Assembly (NCBI RefSeq): GCF_014191305.1 | Contig: NZ_JACHWJ010000002.1 | Coordinates: forward strand, 434,001 to 498,000 | Origin: Pseudoclavibacter helvolus | GTDB lineage: Bacteria > Actinomycetota > Actinomycetes > Actinomycetales > Microbacteriaceae | Length of the DNA: 64,000 nt | Direction: 5' to 3' | Shown: positions 1 to 6,743 of the stretch, one piece after another | Layout: the number at the start of each line of letters is the position of its first letter | How positions within the stretch are numbered: the stretch's first letter is position 1 | Notes under the pieces: model-generated | What the model was told of the DNA's origin: nothing | Database searches by the model: none | Seen by the model: the letters and a program-made list of their open reading frames with translations, nothing else | Made by a program: the position numbers and the translations under genes

Positions 1-52
1 CGAGAAGCAGGACCGATGTTGCCCCTGCGGCGAGGGCTGTGCGGAGTCGCAT
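1..52 (-). CDS. Exported protein, N-terminal fragment (cut by window edge)
   Basis: Only the first 17 codons are present, reading MRLRTALAAGATSVLLL on the minus strand. Two arginines followed by an Ala/Val/Leu stretch is the start of a Sec signal peptide. An AGGAGA Shine-Dalgarno lies 5-10 nt upstream of the ATG, which makes the start credible. The gene is divergent from the GntR regulator, so it may be a solute-binding protein or another extracytoplasmic protein linked to the same catabolism. That is inference, because no mature sequence is visible. Confidence 0.6.
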   Translation of the reverse strand, partial: MRLRTALAAGATSVLLL

Positions 53-237
53 GAGTTCTCCTGAAGGTCTGGGGGTTCGGTGATGTTAAGCCGACAGTTC
101 GCTGAAGATCAAGAGAATTGAGGGATACGGGACCCGTTGTTTCGCCTCGTGACCTCACCGGTGTGACGGGTGTGGTTCGTGTGAATGAACGCCACTCCGA
201 AGGCGCCCCTCGTCGTCCACGCGGGGACAGGTACTCT

Positions 238-247
238 TGTCACGTCA
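238..247 (-). promoter_or_regulatory. Possible IolR autoregulatory site
   Basis: On the minus strand this reads TGACGTGACA, which differs at one position from the C. glutamicum IolR consensus KGWCHTRACA (quoted from memory). It lies 24 bp before the TTG start chosen for the GntR gene, where a repressor would block its own promoter. It is weaker than the four boxes elsewhere in the window and lacks their AAT/AAA flanks. Confidence 0.35.
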
Positions 248-271
248 TCAAGCCGTTTGAGGAGTGCGCCA

Positions 272-1048
272 TTGAGCAATGAAGCTGCAGCAACAGGCGA
301 GGCCCGACTCCCGCTCGGGCTCTTCGTCGGCATCGATCGTTCGAGCCCGGTACCCCTCTACCACCAGGTCTCGGAGCGCATCGAGAAGGCCATCCGCGAC
401 GACACGCTGCCGGCGGGTTCAAAGCTCGAGAACGAGATCTCGCTGGGCCACAGGCTTGGGCTCTCGCGCCCGACCGTTCGCCGGGCAATCCAGGAGCTGG
501 TCGACAAGGGCCTTCTCGTGCGTCGTCGCGGTGTCGGCACGCAGGTGGTGCACGGCCCCGTCACCCGCAACGTCGAGCTGACGAGCCTCTTCGAGGACCT
601 CGAGCGCTCCGCGCAGAAGCCGACCACGACGCTGCTCTCCCGTCGCGTGGAGGCGGCCACGCCTGAGCTCGCCGAGACCCTCGGTATCGAGGTGGGAAGT
701 CCGACGCTGCACATCTCGCGCTTGCGGAGTGCCGACGGTGTTCCACTCGCGATCCTCGACAATGTGCTGCCCGAGCCATTCGTTGAGCTCACCGAGGACG
801 AACTTGTGGAGCACGGTCTCTACCAGCTGCTGCGCGCCAGGGGTGTGACCATGCGCGTCGCCAAGCAGCGCATTGGCGCGAGGGCTGCGTCCCGCGAAGA
901 GGAGCGACTGCTCGACCTCTCCGGTGGGGCCGCGGTGCTCACGATGTCGCGCGTTGCATTTGATGCTGCGGGGCGCGCCGTGGAGTACGGACGCCACTGC
1001 TATCGCCCAGACCTCTACACGTTCGAGATCACGCTCGTCGAGCGCTGA
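272..1048 (+). CDS. iolR: GntR/HutC-family transcriptional regulator, probable inositol regulator IolR
   Basis: This is a 258-residue regulator with an N-terminal winged helix (core 'LSRPTVRRAIQELVDKGLL', about residues 60-80) and a C-terminal UTRA ligand domain (about 100-255). The start chosen is TTG at 272, with GGAG at 261-264. The frame stays open to 185, but upstream codons have no ribosome-binding site and read as low-quality protein. C. glutamicum IolR is a GntR regulator of an iol cluster with the same gene order as the one in this window, and the boxes found here match its motif. The function is therefore inferred from family, neighbourhood and operators together. The ligand is unknown. 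The regulator would repress iolC, iolT, the oxidoreductase pair and possibly the tautomerase. Confidence 0.72.
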   Translation: MSNEAAATGEARLPLGLFVGIDRSSPVPLYHQVSERIEKAIRDDTLPAGSKLENEISLGHRLGLSRPTVRRAIQELVDKGLLVRRRGVGTQVVHGPVTRNVELTSLFEDLERSAQKPTTTLLSRRVEAATPELAETLGIEVGSPTLHISRLRSADGVPLAILDNVLPEPFVELTEDELVEHGLYQLLRARGVTMRVAKQRIGARAASREEERLLDLSGGAAVLTMSRVAFDAAGRAVEYGRHCYRPDLYTFEITLVER

Positions 1049-1084
1049 TCTCTGGCTCCGCACCGCTGATCTCTGTCTCCGCAC
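1043..1084. repeat. Two-copy 21-bp tandem duplication over the iolR stop codon
   Basis: Positions 1043-1063 and 1064-1084 are identical except for one base (G versus T at the thirteenth position). The first copy contains the TGA stop of iolR. The pattern suggests a recent slippage duplication and has no coding consequence beyond the stop. Confidence 0.85.
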
Positions 1085-1121
1085 ACAGGAACGCCCACGG
1101 CTCTGCCGTGGGCGTTCCTGT
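1085..1121. terminator. Strong bidirectional terminator hairpin
   Basis: A perfect 17-bp stem (ACAGGAACGCCCACGGC and its complement) with a 3-nt TCT loop lies between the convergent iolR and tautomerase genes. The T-run is short, as is usual in high-GC actinobacteria. Confidence 0.85.
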
Positions 1122-1136
1122 CTTGTACGGCGGGTA

Positions 1137-1544
1137 CTACGCGCGGTTCGGCACCGCGAGCTCGCCGGTCAGGTACTGCGCGCGACCGAAGCCGAAGGTC
1201 CAGTCCTCTGGCCCGTTCTCGACGTAGCCGATGAAGACGTCGTTGCCCTCCACGCCCTGGGTGCCGAGCGCCTCGGCGATGCGCGCGTAGAGTGCCTGCT
1301 TGGCTTCCGTGGTGCGCCCGCGCTGCGTGAAGATCTGAATCATGACGACGCCGGACGAGCGGTCGAAGCCGAGACCAGCATCCTGAGCGATGATCTGGCC
1401 GCCCTGGTGCTCGGTGATGATCTGGAAGCGGTCGCGTGCCGGGATGCCGTACTCCGCGACGATGGCGTCGTGGATAGCGTCGGCGATGGCGGAGATCTGC
1501 TCAGGCGTGCGGCCGGCATTGACGTCGATGCGTACGAGAGGCAT
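1137..1544 (-). CDS. Tautomerase-superfamily protein
   Basis: This 135-residue protein begins MPLVRIDV, so removing Met leaves the N-terminal proline that is the catalytic base of the 4-oxalocrotonate tautomerase superfamily. At roughly twice the 62-residue canonical subunit it fits the fused or long tautomerase class. The segment 'VVMIQIFTQRGRTTEAKQ' is the typical beta strand and turn. AAGGAC lies about 10 nt upstream of the ATG. An IolR-like box 72 bp upstream suggests it is induced with inositol catabolism. A role on an inosose or diketo intermediate is conceivable but not shown. Confidence 0.75.
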   Translation of the reverse strand: MPLVRIDVNAGRTPEQISAIADAIHDAIVAEYGIPARDRFQIITEHQGGQIIAQDAGLGFDRSSGVVMIQIFTQRGRTTEAKQALYARIAEALGTQGVEGNDVFIGYVENGPEDWTFGFGRAQYLTGELAVPNRA

Positions 1545-1615
1545 GGTGCGGTGTCCTTGTGGTCGAGGTGTGACGTGCGTTGTCTGTGCTGTCAGCCTAG
1601 CGTTAAAAGTCCTAA

Positions 1616-1625
1616 TGTCCTAACA
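1616..1625. promoter_or_regulatory. IolR-type operator upstream of the tautomerase gene
   Basis: TGTCCTAACA fits KGWCHTRACA at every position and sits inside AATGTCCTAACAAA, the flanking context shared with three other sites. It lies 72 bp upstream of the tautomerase start (1544, minus strand) and downstream of the gene ending at 1730. Confidence 0.7.
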
Positions 1626-1729
1626 AATGATGTAGGTGGACGGGAACCACAAAGGGCCGCGTCCAAAGGGATGCGGCCCTGGTGGTCGGGCGCGGGGCTC
1701 TCGCAGAAGAGTCGCGCCCAAATCTGGGG

Positions 1730-2734
1730 TCAGAGCGACGCTTTGAGCGCGGCGTCGGCGTCGGCGAGGACTTTCGCCGCCACCTCGAGGCCTTCGATAC
1801 GTCTAAGCGAAGTGTCCTCGTGTTCGATGTTGACCCACATCTCCGGGTCGACCTCGTGGAGCGCGCGCAGGAACTCCGTCCAGAACTCCGTGTCGTGGCC
1901 GCGTCCGAGGGCGACGAAGTCCCACGCGGAGTTCTTCGGCCACTCGTTGGCCCACTCGTCGCCACCGAGGTTGGTGCGCGGCTCGTCGGCCGAGAGCTTG
2001 CGGAACTGGTTGTCGAGCACACCGTAGATCGCGGCGGCGGGGTTGACTCGAACGTCCTTGGCGGCCGCGTGGAAGACCCACTTGCCGAGGTCGCGGACCA
2101 CGGCGACCGGGTCCATCTGCTGCCAGAAGAGGTGCGAGGCGTCGAGCTCGACACCGATGTTGGTCGTACCGGCCCGCTCAATGAGCTCGCGGAAGTTCGC
2201 CGGGTTGAAGGCCACGTTCTGCGGGTGAAGTTCGAGTGCCACCTTCACGCCGTGCTCGCGGGCGAGTTCGTCGATCTCGGCCCAGAACTTCGCCGCAACG
2301 TCCAGTTGGTAGTCGATGACGTCGAGTGCAGCCGAGTTCCAGGCGTTGACCACCCAGTTCACGGTCGAAGCTCCTGGCTCGCCCCCGGGGAGGCCCGACA
2401 TTGTGACGACGCGGTCCTGGCCGAGTCGAGCCGCGAGGCGGATCGAGCGGCGGATGTCCTCCGCGTGCTTCTCGCCGATCGCCCGGTCTGGGTGCAGCGG
2501 GTTGCCGTTGCAGTTGAGCCCGGCGATCGAGACGCCCGTGCCCTCGAACTGGGCGAGGAACGCATCCCGCGCCTCGTCGCTCTCGAGGATCTCGTCGAAG
2601 TTCGGGATGTGGGTTGCAGGGAGGAAGCCGCCCGAGTTGAGCTCGATTCCCGTGAGCCCGAGGTCGGCGATGACCTTGATCGCCTCAGGCAGCGACCGGT
2701 CGTGGAGGATCGCGTTGTAGACGCCGAGACGCAT
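1730..2734 (-). CDS. Sugar phosphate isomerase/epimerase (TIM barrel, AP endonuclease 2 fold)
   Basis: This is a 334-residue Xylose-isomerase-like TIM-barrel protein. Typical elements are 'LTGIELNSGGFLPA' near residue 30, the metal-site region 'VKVALELHPQNVAFNP' near 165-180, 'NIGVELDASHLFWQ' near 197-210 and a late 'WVNIEHEDTS' strand. The family includes inosose dehydratase, inosose isomerase and hydroxypyruvate isomerase, and the exact substrate cannot be read from the sequence. Its ATG overlaps the TGA of the upstream oxidoreductase (TGATG), so the two are translationally coupled and probably act on the same cyclitol or sugar acid. Confidence 0.75.
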   Translation of the reverse strand: MRLGVYNAILHDRSLPEAIKVIADLGLTGIELNSGGFLPATHIPNFDEILESDEARDAFLAQFEGTGVSIAGLNCNGNPLHPDRAIGEKHAEDIRRSIRLAARLGQDRVVTMSGLPGGEPGASTVNWVVNAWNSAALDVIDYQLDVAAKFWAEIDELAREHGVKVALELHPQNVAFNPANFRELIERAGTTNIGVELDASHLFWQQMDPVAVVRDLGKWVFHAAAKDVRVNPAAAIYGVLDNQFRKLSADEPRTNLGGDEWANEWPKNSAWDFVALGRGHDTEFWTEFLRALHEVDPEMWVNIEHEDTSLRRIEGLEVAAKVLADADAALKASL

Positions 2735-3948
2735 CAGGAACCTGCCTTCGCGGAGATCGTGGTCGAGGAGTCGATCGTGACCGTCGCGCCGCCGGCCGCA
2801 GCCGACTCGGCAACTGCGCCGAGCAGTTCCATGTTGTGGATGCCCTCTGCGAACGTGGCGCAGCGGGGGAGTGCCTCGGCTTCCGGTACGCCGGCAACCT
2901 CTTCGAGGAACGAGCGCGCCTGATAGGCAAAAGCATCGTTCTGGCCGAAACCCACGCTCGGCGCATCCATGGCGAGGCCGCCGCCGATGTAGGGGTGCTC
3001 CGGGCCGAGGATGACCTGGCGGTAGCCGTTCTGGGTGCCTTCACCGGTCTTGAGGAAGAGCTCGATCTCGGCGGGGCGGCGCTGGTCGAAGCGCGCGGCA
3101 CCGTTCTCGCAGAAGACCTCGAAGATGAGACTGTTGGCGTGGCCCGGGGCGACGCGGGAGACCTCGAAGCCGCCGACGCCGTGCTCGAACTTCGCCGAGA
3201 AGGCTGCGTAGTCATCGTTTTCGACGGGTTCGAAGGTGTCGCTGACGGCGGCGTGATCGTGGCCGAGCACTGCGCCGAGCGGCAGGGGGCGCTCGGTGAT
3301 GACAGTGCTGAGTCGGCCGCCGCTGATCTCCTGGATGTCGCCGCACAGGAACTCCGCGACGTAGGCCAGGTGGCTGCCGACGTCGGCAAGTGCACCAGTG
3401 CCGGCACCACCCTTGAAGCGCCAGCTCATGGGTGCTGTGGGGCTGGAGGCGTAGTCGGTCCAGTAGCGGCCGCTGAAGTGGAGCACTTCGCCGAGCGTTC
3501 CGTCCTGGATGAGCTGGCGGATGTATGCGATGCCCGGCGTGCGGCGGAACGTGAAGCCGACGCGAGCGATGGATTCGGCGCGCTCGGCGGCCTCTGCCAT
3601 GGCGTAGGCGTCCTCGATGGAGTCGCTGAGCGGCTTCTCGCAGAGCACGTGCTTGCCGGCCGCGAGGAGTCCCTCGACGACCTCGCGGTGCAGCGAGTTC
3701 GCGATGACGACGCTCACGACGTCGATGTCGTCGGCGGCCGCGATGGCCTGCCAGGACGAGTCGGTGCGCTCGTAGCCGAAGCGCTTGGCGGCGAGGGCGC
3801 CGAACTCCGGGTTGACGTCGCCGATGGAGACGAGGCGGATCTCAGGCAGCGTGGGGCTGTAGAGGGTGGATGCAACGCGGTAGGCCGCGGCGTGTGCGCG
3901 CCCGGCCATGCCTGCGCCGATGACGGCGACGCCCAGTGACTTGGACAT
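2734..3948 (-). CDS. Gfo/Idh/MocA-family oxidoreductase, probable cyclitol dehydrogenase
   Basis: The product has 404 residues. Its N-terminal Rossmann motif is 'VAVIGAGMAGRAHAAAYR' (residues 7-24) and the catalytic EKP motif appears in 'GKHVLCEKPLSDSIEDAY'. The C-terminal GFO_IDH_MocA barrel contains 'ALADVGSHLAYVAEF'. The start at 3948 is supported by ACAGGAGAA 5-13 nt upstream; an open frame extends to 4059 but runs through the operator region. NAD(P)-dependent inositol (myo- or scyllo-) dehydrogenation is the likely role given the IolR box upstream, but other polyols remain possible. It is distinct from the IolG homologue at 12815-13837. Confidence 0.75.
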   Translation of the reverse strand: MSKSLGVAVIGAGMAGRAHAAAYRVASTLYSPTLPEIRLVSIGDVNPEFGALAAKRFGYERTDSSWQAIAAADDIDVVSVVIANSLHREVVEGLLAAGKHVLCEKPLSDSIEDAYAMAEAAERAESIARVGFTFRRTPGIAYIRQLIQDGTLGEVLHFSGRYWTDYASSPTAPMSWRFKGGAGTGALADVGSHLAYVAEFLCGDIQEISGGRLSTVITERPLPLGAVLGHDHAAVSDTFEPVENDDYAAFSAKFEHGVGGFEVSRVAPGHANSLIFEVFCENGAARFDQRRPAEIELFLKTGEGTQNGYRQVILGPEHPYIGGGLAMDAPSVGFGQNDAFAYQARSFLEEVAGVPEAEALPRCATFAEGIHNMELLGAVAESAAAGGATVTIDSSTTISAKAGS

Positions 3949-4044
3949 TGGTTCTCCTGTAGTTCTGCGAGAGCTGTGGTGGGTGAGCGCAGGCGACCGA
4001 CGACGGTGTTGGAGCGCTACACTGGAAGGTAGGTCATGAAAGAA

Positions 4045-4054
4045 TGTCCTGTCA
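4045..4054. promoter_or_regulatory. IolR-type operator between oxidoreductase and lacI-type genes
   Basis: TGTCCTGTCA in the context AATGTCCTGTCAAA matches the consensus with one mismatch; read on the other strand (TGACAGGACA) it also has one mismatch. It is 97 bp upstream of the minus-strand oxidoreductase start and 25 bp upstream of the plus-strand LacI start, so one bound dimer could affect both. Confidence 0.6.
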
Positions 4055-4078
4055 AACACAAGTTCTCCGGAGTGTCGA

Positions 4079-5146
4079 ATGCCTGCATCCCCTCGCCAGA
4101 AGCGACCGACGATCTACGACGTCGCCGAGAGGGCCGGGGTTTCCAAATCGCTCGTCTCACTTGTGCTGCAGAACTCGACCCGGGTGAGCGACGAGAAGCG
4201 CGCAGCCGTTCGCGCCGCCATCCAGGAGCTTGGCTATCTGCCGAGCCGGGCGGCGACGGCACTCGCAGGGAATCGGACGCGCGCGATCGGCGTCATGATC
4301 GACGACTTCAGGAACCCGTGGTTCGTCGACCTCCTCGAGGGGATGCAGGAGGTCCTCAACGGGCCCGGCTTCCACGTGACTGTCGCAGATGCGAACCTGA
4401 ACGCACACCTCGAGCAGTCCCCGATCAGCGGCTTCCTGGCGGCCGGAGTCGAAGGTCTTGTCATCGGCGGCGACGTCGACGCGGTGCCGGTGGAGGGCTT
4501 CCCGGTGCCGACCGTCGTCGCGGGGAACCGGGCGACGGTTCCGGTCGGGGCGGACCTCGTGGCCAACGATGACGAGGCGGGGGGCCGCCTGGCTGTCGAG
4601 CACCTGCGAGCGCTCGGACACACCAAGATCGGCCACGTCACGGGAAGCGGTCGCGCGGCTGAGCTACGGCGCAGCGCCTATGAGGCGGCGATGGTGGAGG
4701 CGGGGCTTGAGCCGCGAATCGTCGGGGGGTCCGGCGTGACCGACCAGGATGAAGGTCGTCGGGCATCGCGTGAGCTGTTCGAACGCTGGCCAGAGACGAC
4801 CGCGATCTTCGCGGCGAACGACGTCATGGCGCTCGGCGTGCTCGGGACGCTCGACGAGCTCGGGATGCGCGTGCCTGCCGACGTGTCGATCGTCGGCTAC
4901 GACGACTCTCACCTCGCGGGTGCCGACCACCTGTCGCTCACGTCCGTCGACGACCGGAGCGCCGACGTCGGACGGGTCGCGGCGGAACTCCTCCTGGCTC
5001 GTATCGAGCGGCGGCTGCCGAGTTCGGGCGAGGCGACCGTTACGGGCGAGGCGACCGCCACGGGTGAGCTTGGGGGAGTCCGCAGGCTCATCCAGCCGAC
5101 GCTCACCGTTCGCGGGTCGACGGCGTTCGCGAAGCGCTCAGCCTGA
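4079..5146 (+). CDS. LacI-family transcriptional regulator
   Basis: This 355-residue protein has a LacI helix-turn-helix at residues 9-30 ('TIYDVAERAGVSKSLVSLVL') with the hinge region at about 50-60. A periplasmic-binding-protein-like ligand domain follows, containing 'AIFAANDVMALGVLGTLDELG' and the diagnostic 'VSIVGYDDSHLAGADHLSLT'. CCGGAG lies 6 nt before the ATG. Near the C-terminus an 18-bp tandem repeat inserts an acidic Gly-Glu-Ala-Thr stretch that most LacI proteins lack. It is divergent from the oxidoreductase/isomerase pair and convergent with the galactokinase-like gene. Either could be its target; the effector is unknown. Confidence 0.85.
   Translation: MPASPRQKRPTIYDVAERAGVSKSLVSLVLQNSTRVSDEKRAAVRAAIQELGYLPSRAATALAGNRTRAIGVMIDDFRNPWFVDLLEGMQEVLNGPGFHVTVADANLNAHLEQSPISGFLAAGVEGLVIGGDVDAVPVEGFPVPTVVAGNRATVPVGADLVANDDEAGGRLAVEHLRALGHTKIGHVTGSGRAAELRRSAYEAAMVEAGLEPRIVGGSGVTDQDEGRRASRELFERWPETTAIFAANDVMALGVLGTLDELGMRVPADVSIVGYDDSHLAGADHLSLTSVDDRSADVGRVAAELLLARIERRLPSSGEATVTGEATATGELGGVRRLIQPTLTVRGSTAFAKRSA
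5025..5068. repeat. 18-bp in-frame tandem repeat in the lacI-type gene
   Basis: Two 18-bp units (5025-5042 and 5043-5060, three differences clustered at the 3' end) are followed by an 8-bp partial third copy. They encode repeated GEAT(V/A)T between the ligand core and the final beta strand. Confidence 0.8.
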
Positions 5147-5154
5147 GCGCCGCG

Positions 5155-5172
5155 GGTCGTGATGTCACGACC
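5155..5172. terminator. Short palindrome between convergent genes
   Basis: GGTCGTGATGTCACGACC is a perfect 8-bp inverted repeat with a 2-nt centre, located between the convergent stop codons of the LacI and galactokinase-like genes. No T-run follows, so termination is only a guess. Confidence 0.4.
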
Positions 5173-5186
5173 GTGAGGGATGCGCC

Positions 5187-6413
5187 TCAGCGGTCTCGTC
5201 TGGCGCCGGCTTCGGGCTCGAAGGAGAGCACAAGTGGCGCCTCCCAACCTTGCTCGGCGTAGGCGCTCAAGACGCTCTCGCGTAGCTCTTCGACTTTGTC
5301 GACGGGGTGCATGACAAACACCGAGCCTCCGAGGCCCGTGCCGGTCATACGCGCACTCGCCGCGCCGAGGTAGGTCGCCAGCTCGACCGTGAAGTCGATT
5401 CGGGCCGTGGAGACCTCGAAGTCCTCGCGCAGCGAGGTCTGTGACGCCGCGAGCAGGTGATTCCGTTCCTCGGGGGACTCGCCGGTTCGCATCAGCTTCG
5501 TGAATTCGAGCGTGCGCGCGATCTCGGAGACGACGTGCCTCGCGCGACGGAACACAACCTCGTCGAGCTTGTCTGCAGCGGCGTCGAGCTCGGCGGGCCG
5601 AACTTCTCGAAGTGTCTGAAAGCCGAGAACCTCCGCGGCCCTCGCGCAGTCGCCGGCCCGTGTCGCGAACTCGGCCGACCAGTTTCGGTGCGACTCCTTG
5701 GTGTCGATGAGCACGCGGGCGAGGCCCGATTCCGCCGAACTCGTCGCGGCGAGGATCGAGACGTCGGAGCCACGCGCGTCGAAGAAGACGTCCTCGTCAC
5801 TTCGCGCCGCGTGCACGGTGATGTGGTCGGTCAAGCCGCCTGGCGCGCCGACGATGTCGGCCTCCGTTTGGCGTCCGACCTCAGCGAGTTCCTCGACGTT
5901 CATGCCGAGGCCCCAGAAATCGTTGAGTGCAGTGCTGATCGTCGCGCAGATGGATGCCGAAGAGGCGAGTCCTGCCCCGATCGGGATATCCGTCGTGAGG
6001 AAGATCTCGAGGCCCGTTCCGAGGAAGAAGGGAACCCCAGGGTCGGTCTCGTCACCGTCGCCTCGCGTGCCCTCTGGCGGGTTCTCGCGTGCGAAGCGGA
6101 GCATGCTGGCCACGGCTCCGAGGGGGTAAGCGCGCCAGTCCTGAGTTGGGATCTCGGAGGAGATGGACCGCAAGTCGGTCACGGCCTCGTCCGTCGAGAG
6201 GTCCGTGACGATGCGGATGCGCCCGTCCTCGCGCGGAGCGATCGCGGCGCTCGAGCGGAGGGGGATCGCGCAGGCGTAGCCGACCCCGTCCTGCAGATCG
6301 GTGTGGTCGCCCATGATGCTGACCCGGCCCGGCGCCGACCAGACTCCGAGGGGCTCGCGATCGAACGCGGCTCGGAAGCCGTCGCAGACGATCGTCGTCA
6401 GGTCTCTGCTCAT
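5187..6413 (-). CDS. galK: Galactokinase-like GHMP kinase
   Basis: This is a 408-residue GHMP-superfamily kinase. The N-terminal galactokinase signature is present as 'GRVSIMGDHTDLQDGVGYA' (compare GRVNLIGEHTDY). The ATP loop reads 'PIGAGLASSASICATI' in place of the usual GLSSSAS, an Asp base candidate lies in 'GGLTDH', and the C-terminal motif is 'ARMTGTGLGGSVFV' rather than the usual RMTGGGFGG. These deviations leave the sugar specificity open. The start at 6413 (MSRDLTT) is chosen by alignment to galactokinases; its ribosome-binding site is weak. A possible TAGAAT -10 box is at 6472-6477 on the minus strand. No other Leloir gene is nearby. Confidence 0.65.
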   Translation of the reverse strand: MSRDLTTIVCDGFRAAFDREPLGVWSAPGRVSIMGDHTDLQDGVGYACAIPLRSSAAIAPREDGRIRIVTDLSTDEAVTDLRSISSEIPTQDWRAYPLGAVASMLRFARENPPEGTRGDGDETDPGVPFFLGTGLEIFLTTDIPIGAGLASSASICATISTALNDFWGLGMNVEELAEVGRQTEADIVGAPGGLTDHITVHAARSDEDVFFDARGSDVSILAATSSAESGLARVLIDTKESHRNWSAEFATRAGDCARAAEVLGFQTLREVRPAELDAAADKLDEVVFRRARHVVSEIARTLEFTKLMRTGESPEERNHLLAASQTSLREDFEVSTARIDFTVELATYLGAASARMTGTGLGGSVFVMHPVDKVEELRESVLSAYAEQGWEAPLVLSFEPEAGARRDR

Positions 6414-6743
6414 CTCGTCACCGTTTCTCAGGCATGGGCGATAGGTGGCCGCCCTGTGCATGCGCAGGGTGATTCTAATAAATGCGTCCTGAATGACCGC
6501 CGAAACCCTCATCCGCAGGCCTGCCATCTGGTTGGGATCGAAGCGACGTGCTAGGGTCGACAGCTTGTGGGTCCTATTTCCCACAATCGTCGTACCGTTT
6601 GTTGTTCGAGGGCACCTTTTCTGCCTCGGCACGATTTCACGAGTTGCGGCGAACGGGCACATTCGCCCGCATCATCGCCGCAAGAGCGCAGCACACGAGT
6701 GTTGTGCGTTCTCTGCGTGCCGATTGAAAGGCAACACCTCCAT
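6414..6743. promoter_or_regulatory. 330-bp divergent promoter region with a long structured leader for the DEAD-box helicase
   Basis: No gene is visible here. On the minus strand, TAGAAT (6472-6477) could be the -10 box for the galactokinase-like gene. On the plus strand, TAGGGT (6552-6557) follows TGGTTG by 17 bp and would give a leader of about 180 nt for the helicase. GTGGG (6567-6571) faces CCCAC (6580-6584). GTGTTG (6699-6704) can pair with CAACAC (6732-6737), covering GAAAGG and ending just before the ATG. This could allow temperature- or RNA-structure-dependent translation of the helicase, which is an inference. Confidence 0.45.

Noticed and set aside
85-94. CGGCTTAACA (minus strand) upstream of the exported-protein fragment as an IolR box
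   Set aside because: Two mismatches to the consensus and no supporting flanks; chance matches at this level are expected.
4036-4572. 178-residue open frame overlapping the LacI gene
   Set aside because: It is out of frame with a clear LacI regulator and has the Arg-rich composition of a shadow reading frame in high-GC DNA.
6483-6494. TGCGTCCTGAAT upstream of the galactokinase-like gene as a fifth IolR box
   Set aside because: It shares the GTCCTGA core but has three mismatches to the ten-base consensus and lacks the AAT/AAA flanks.
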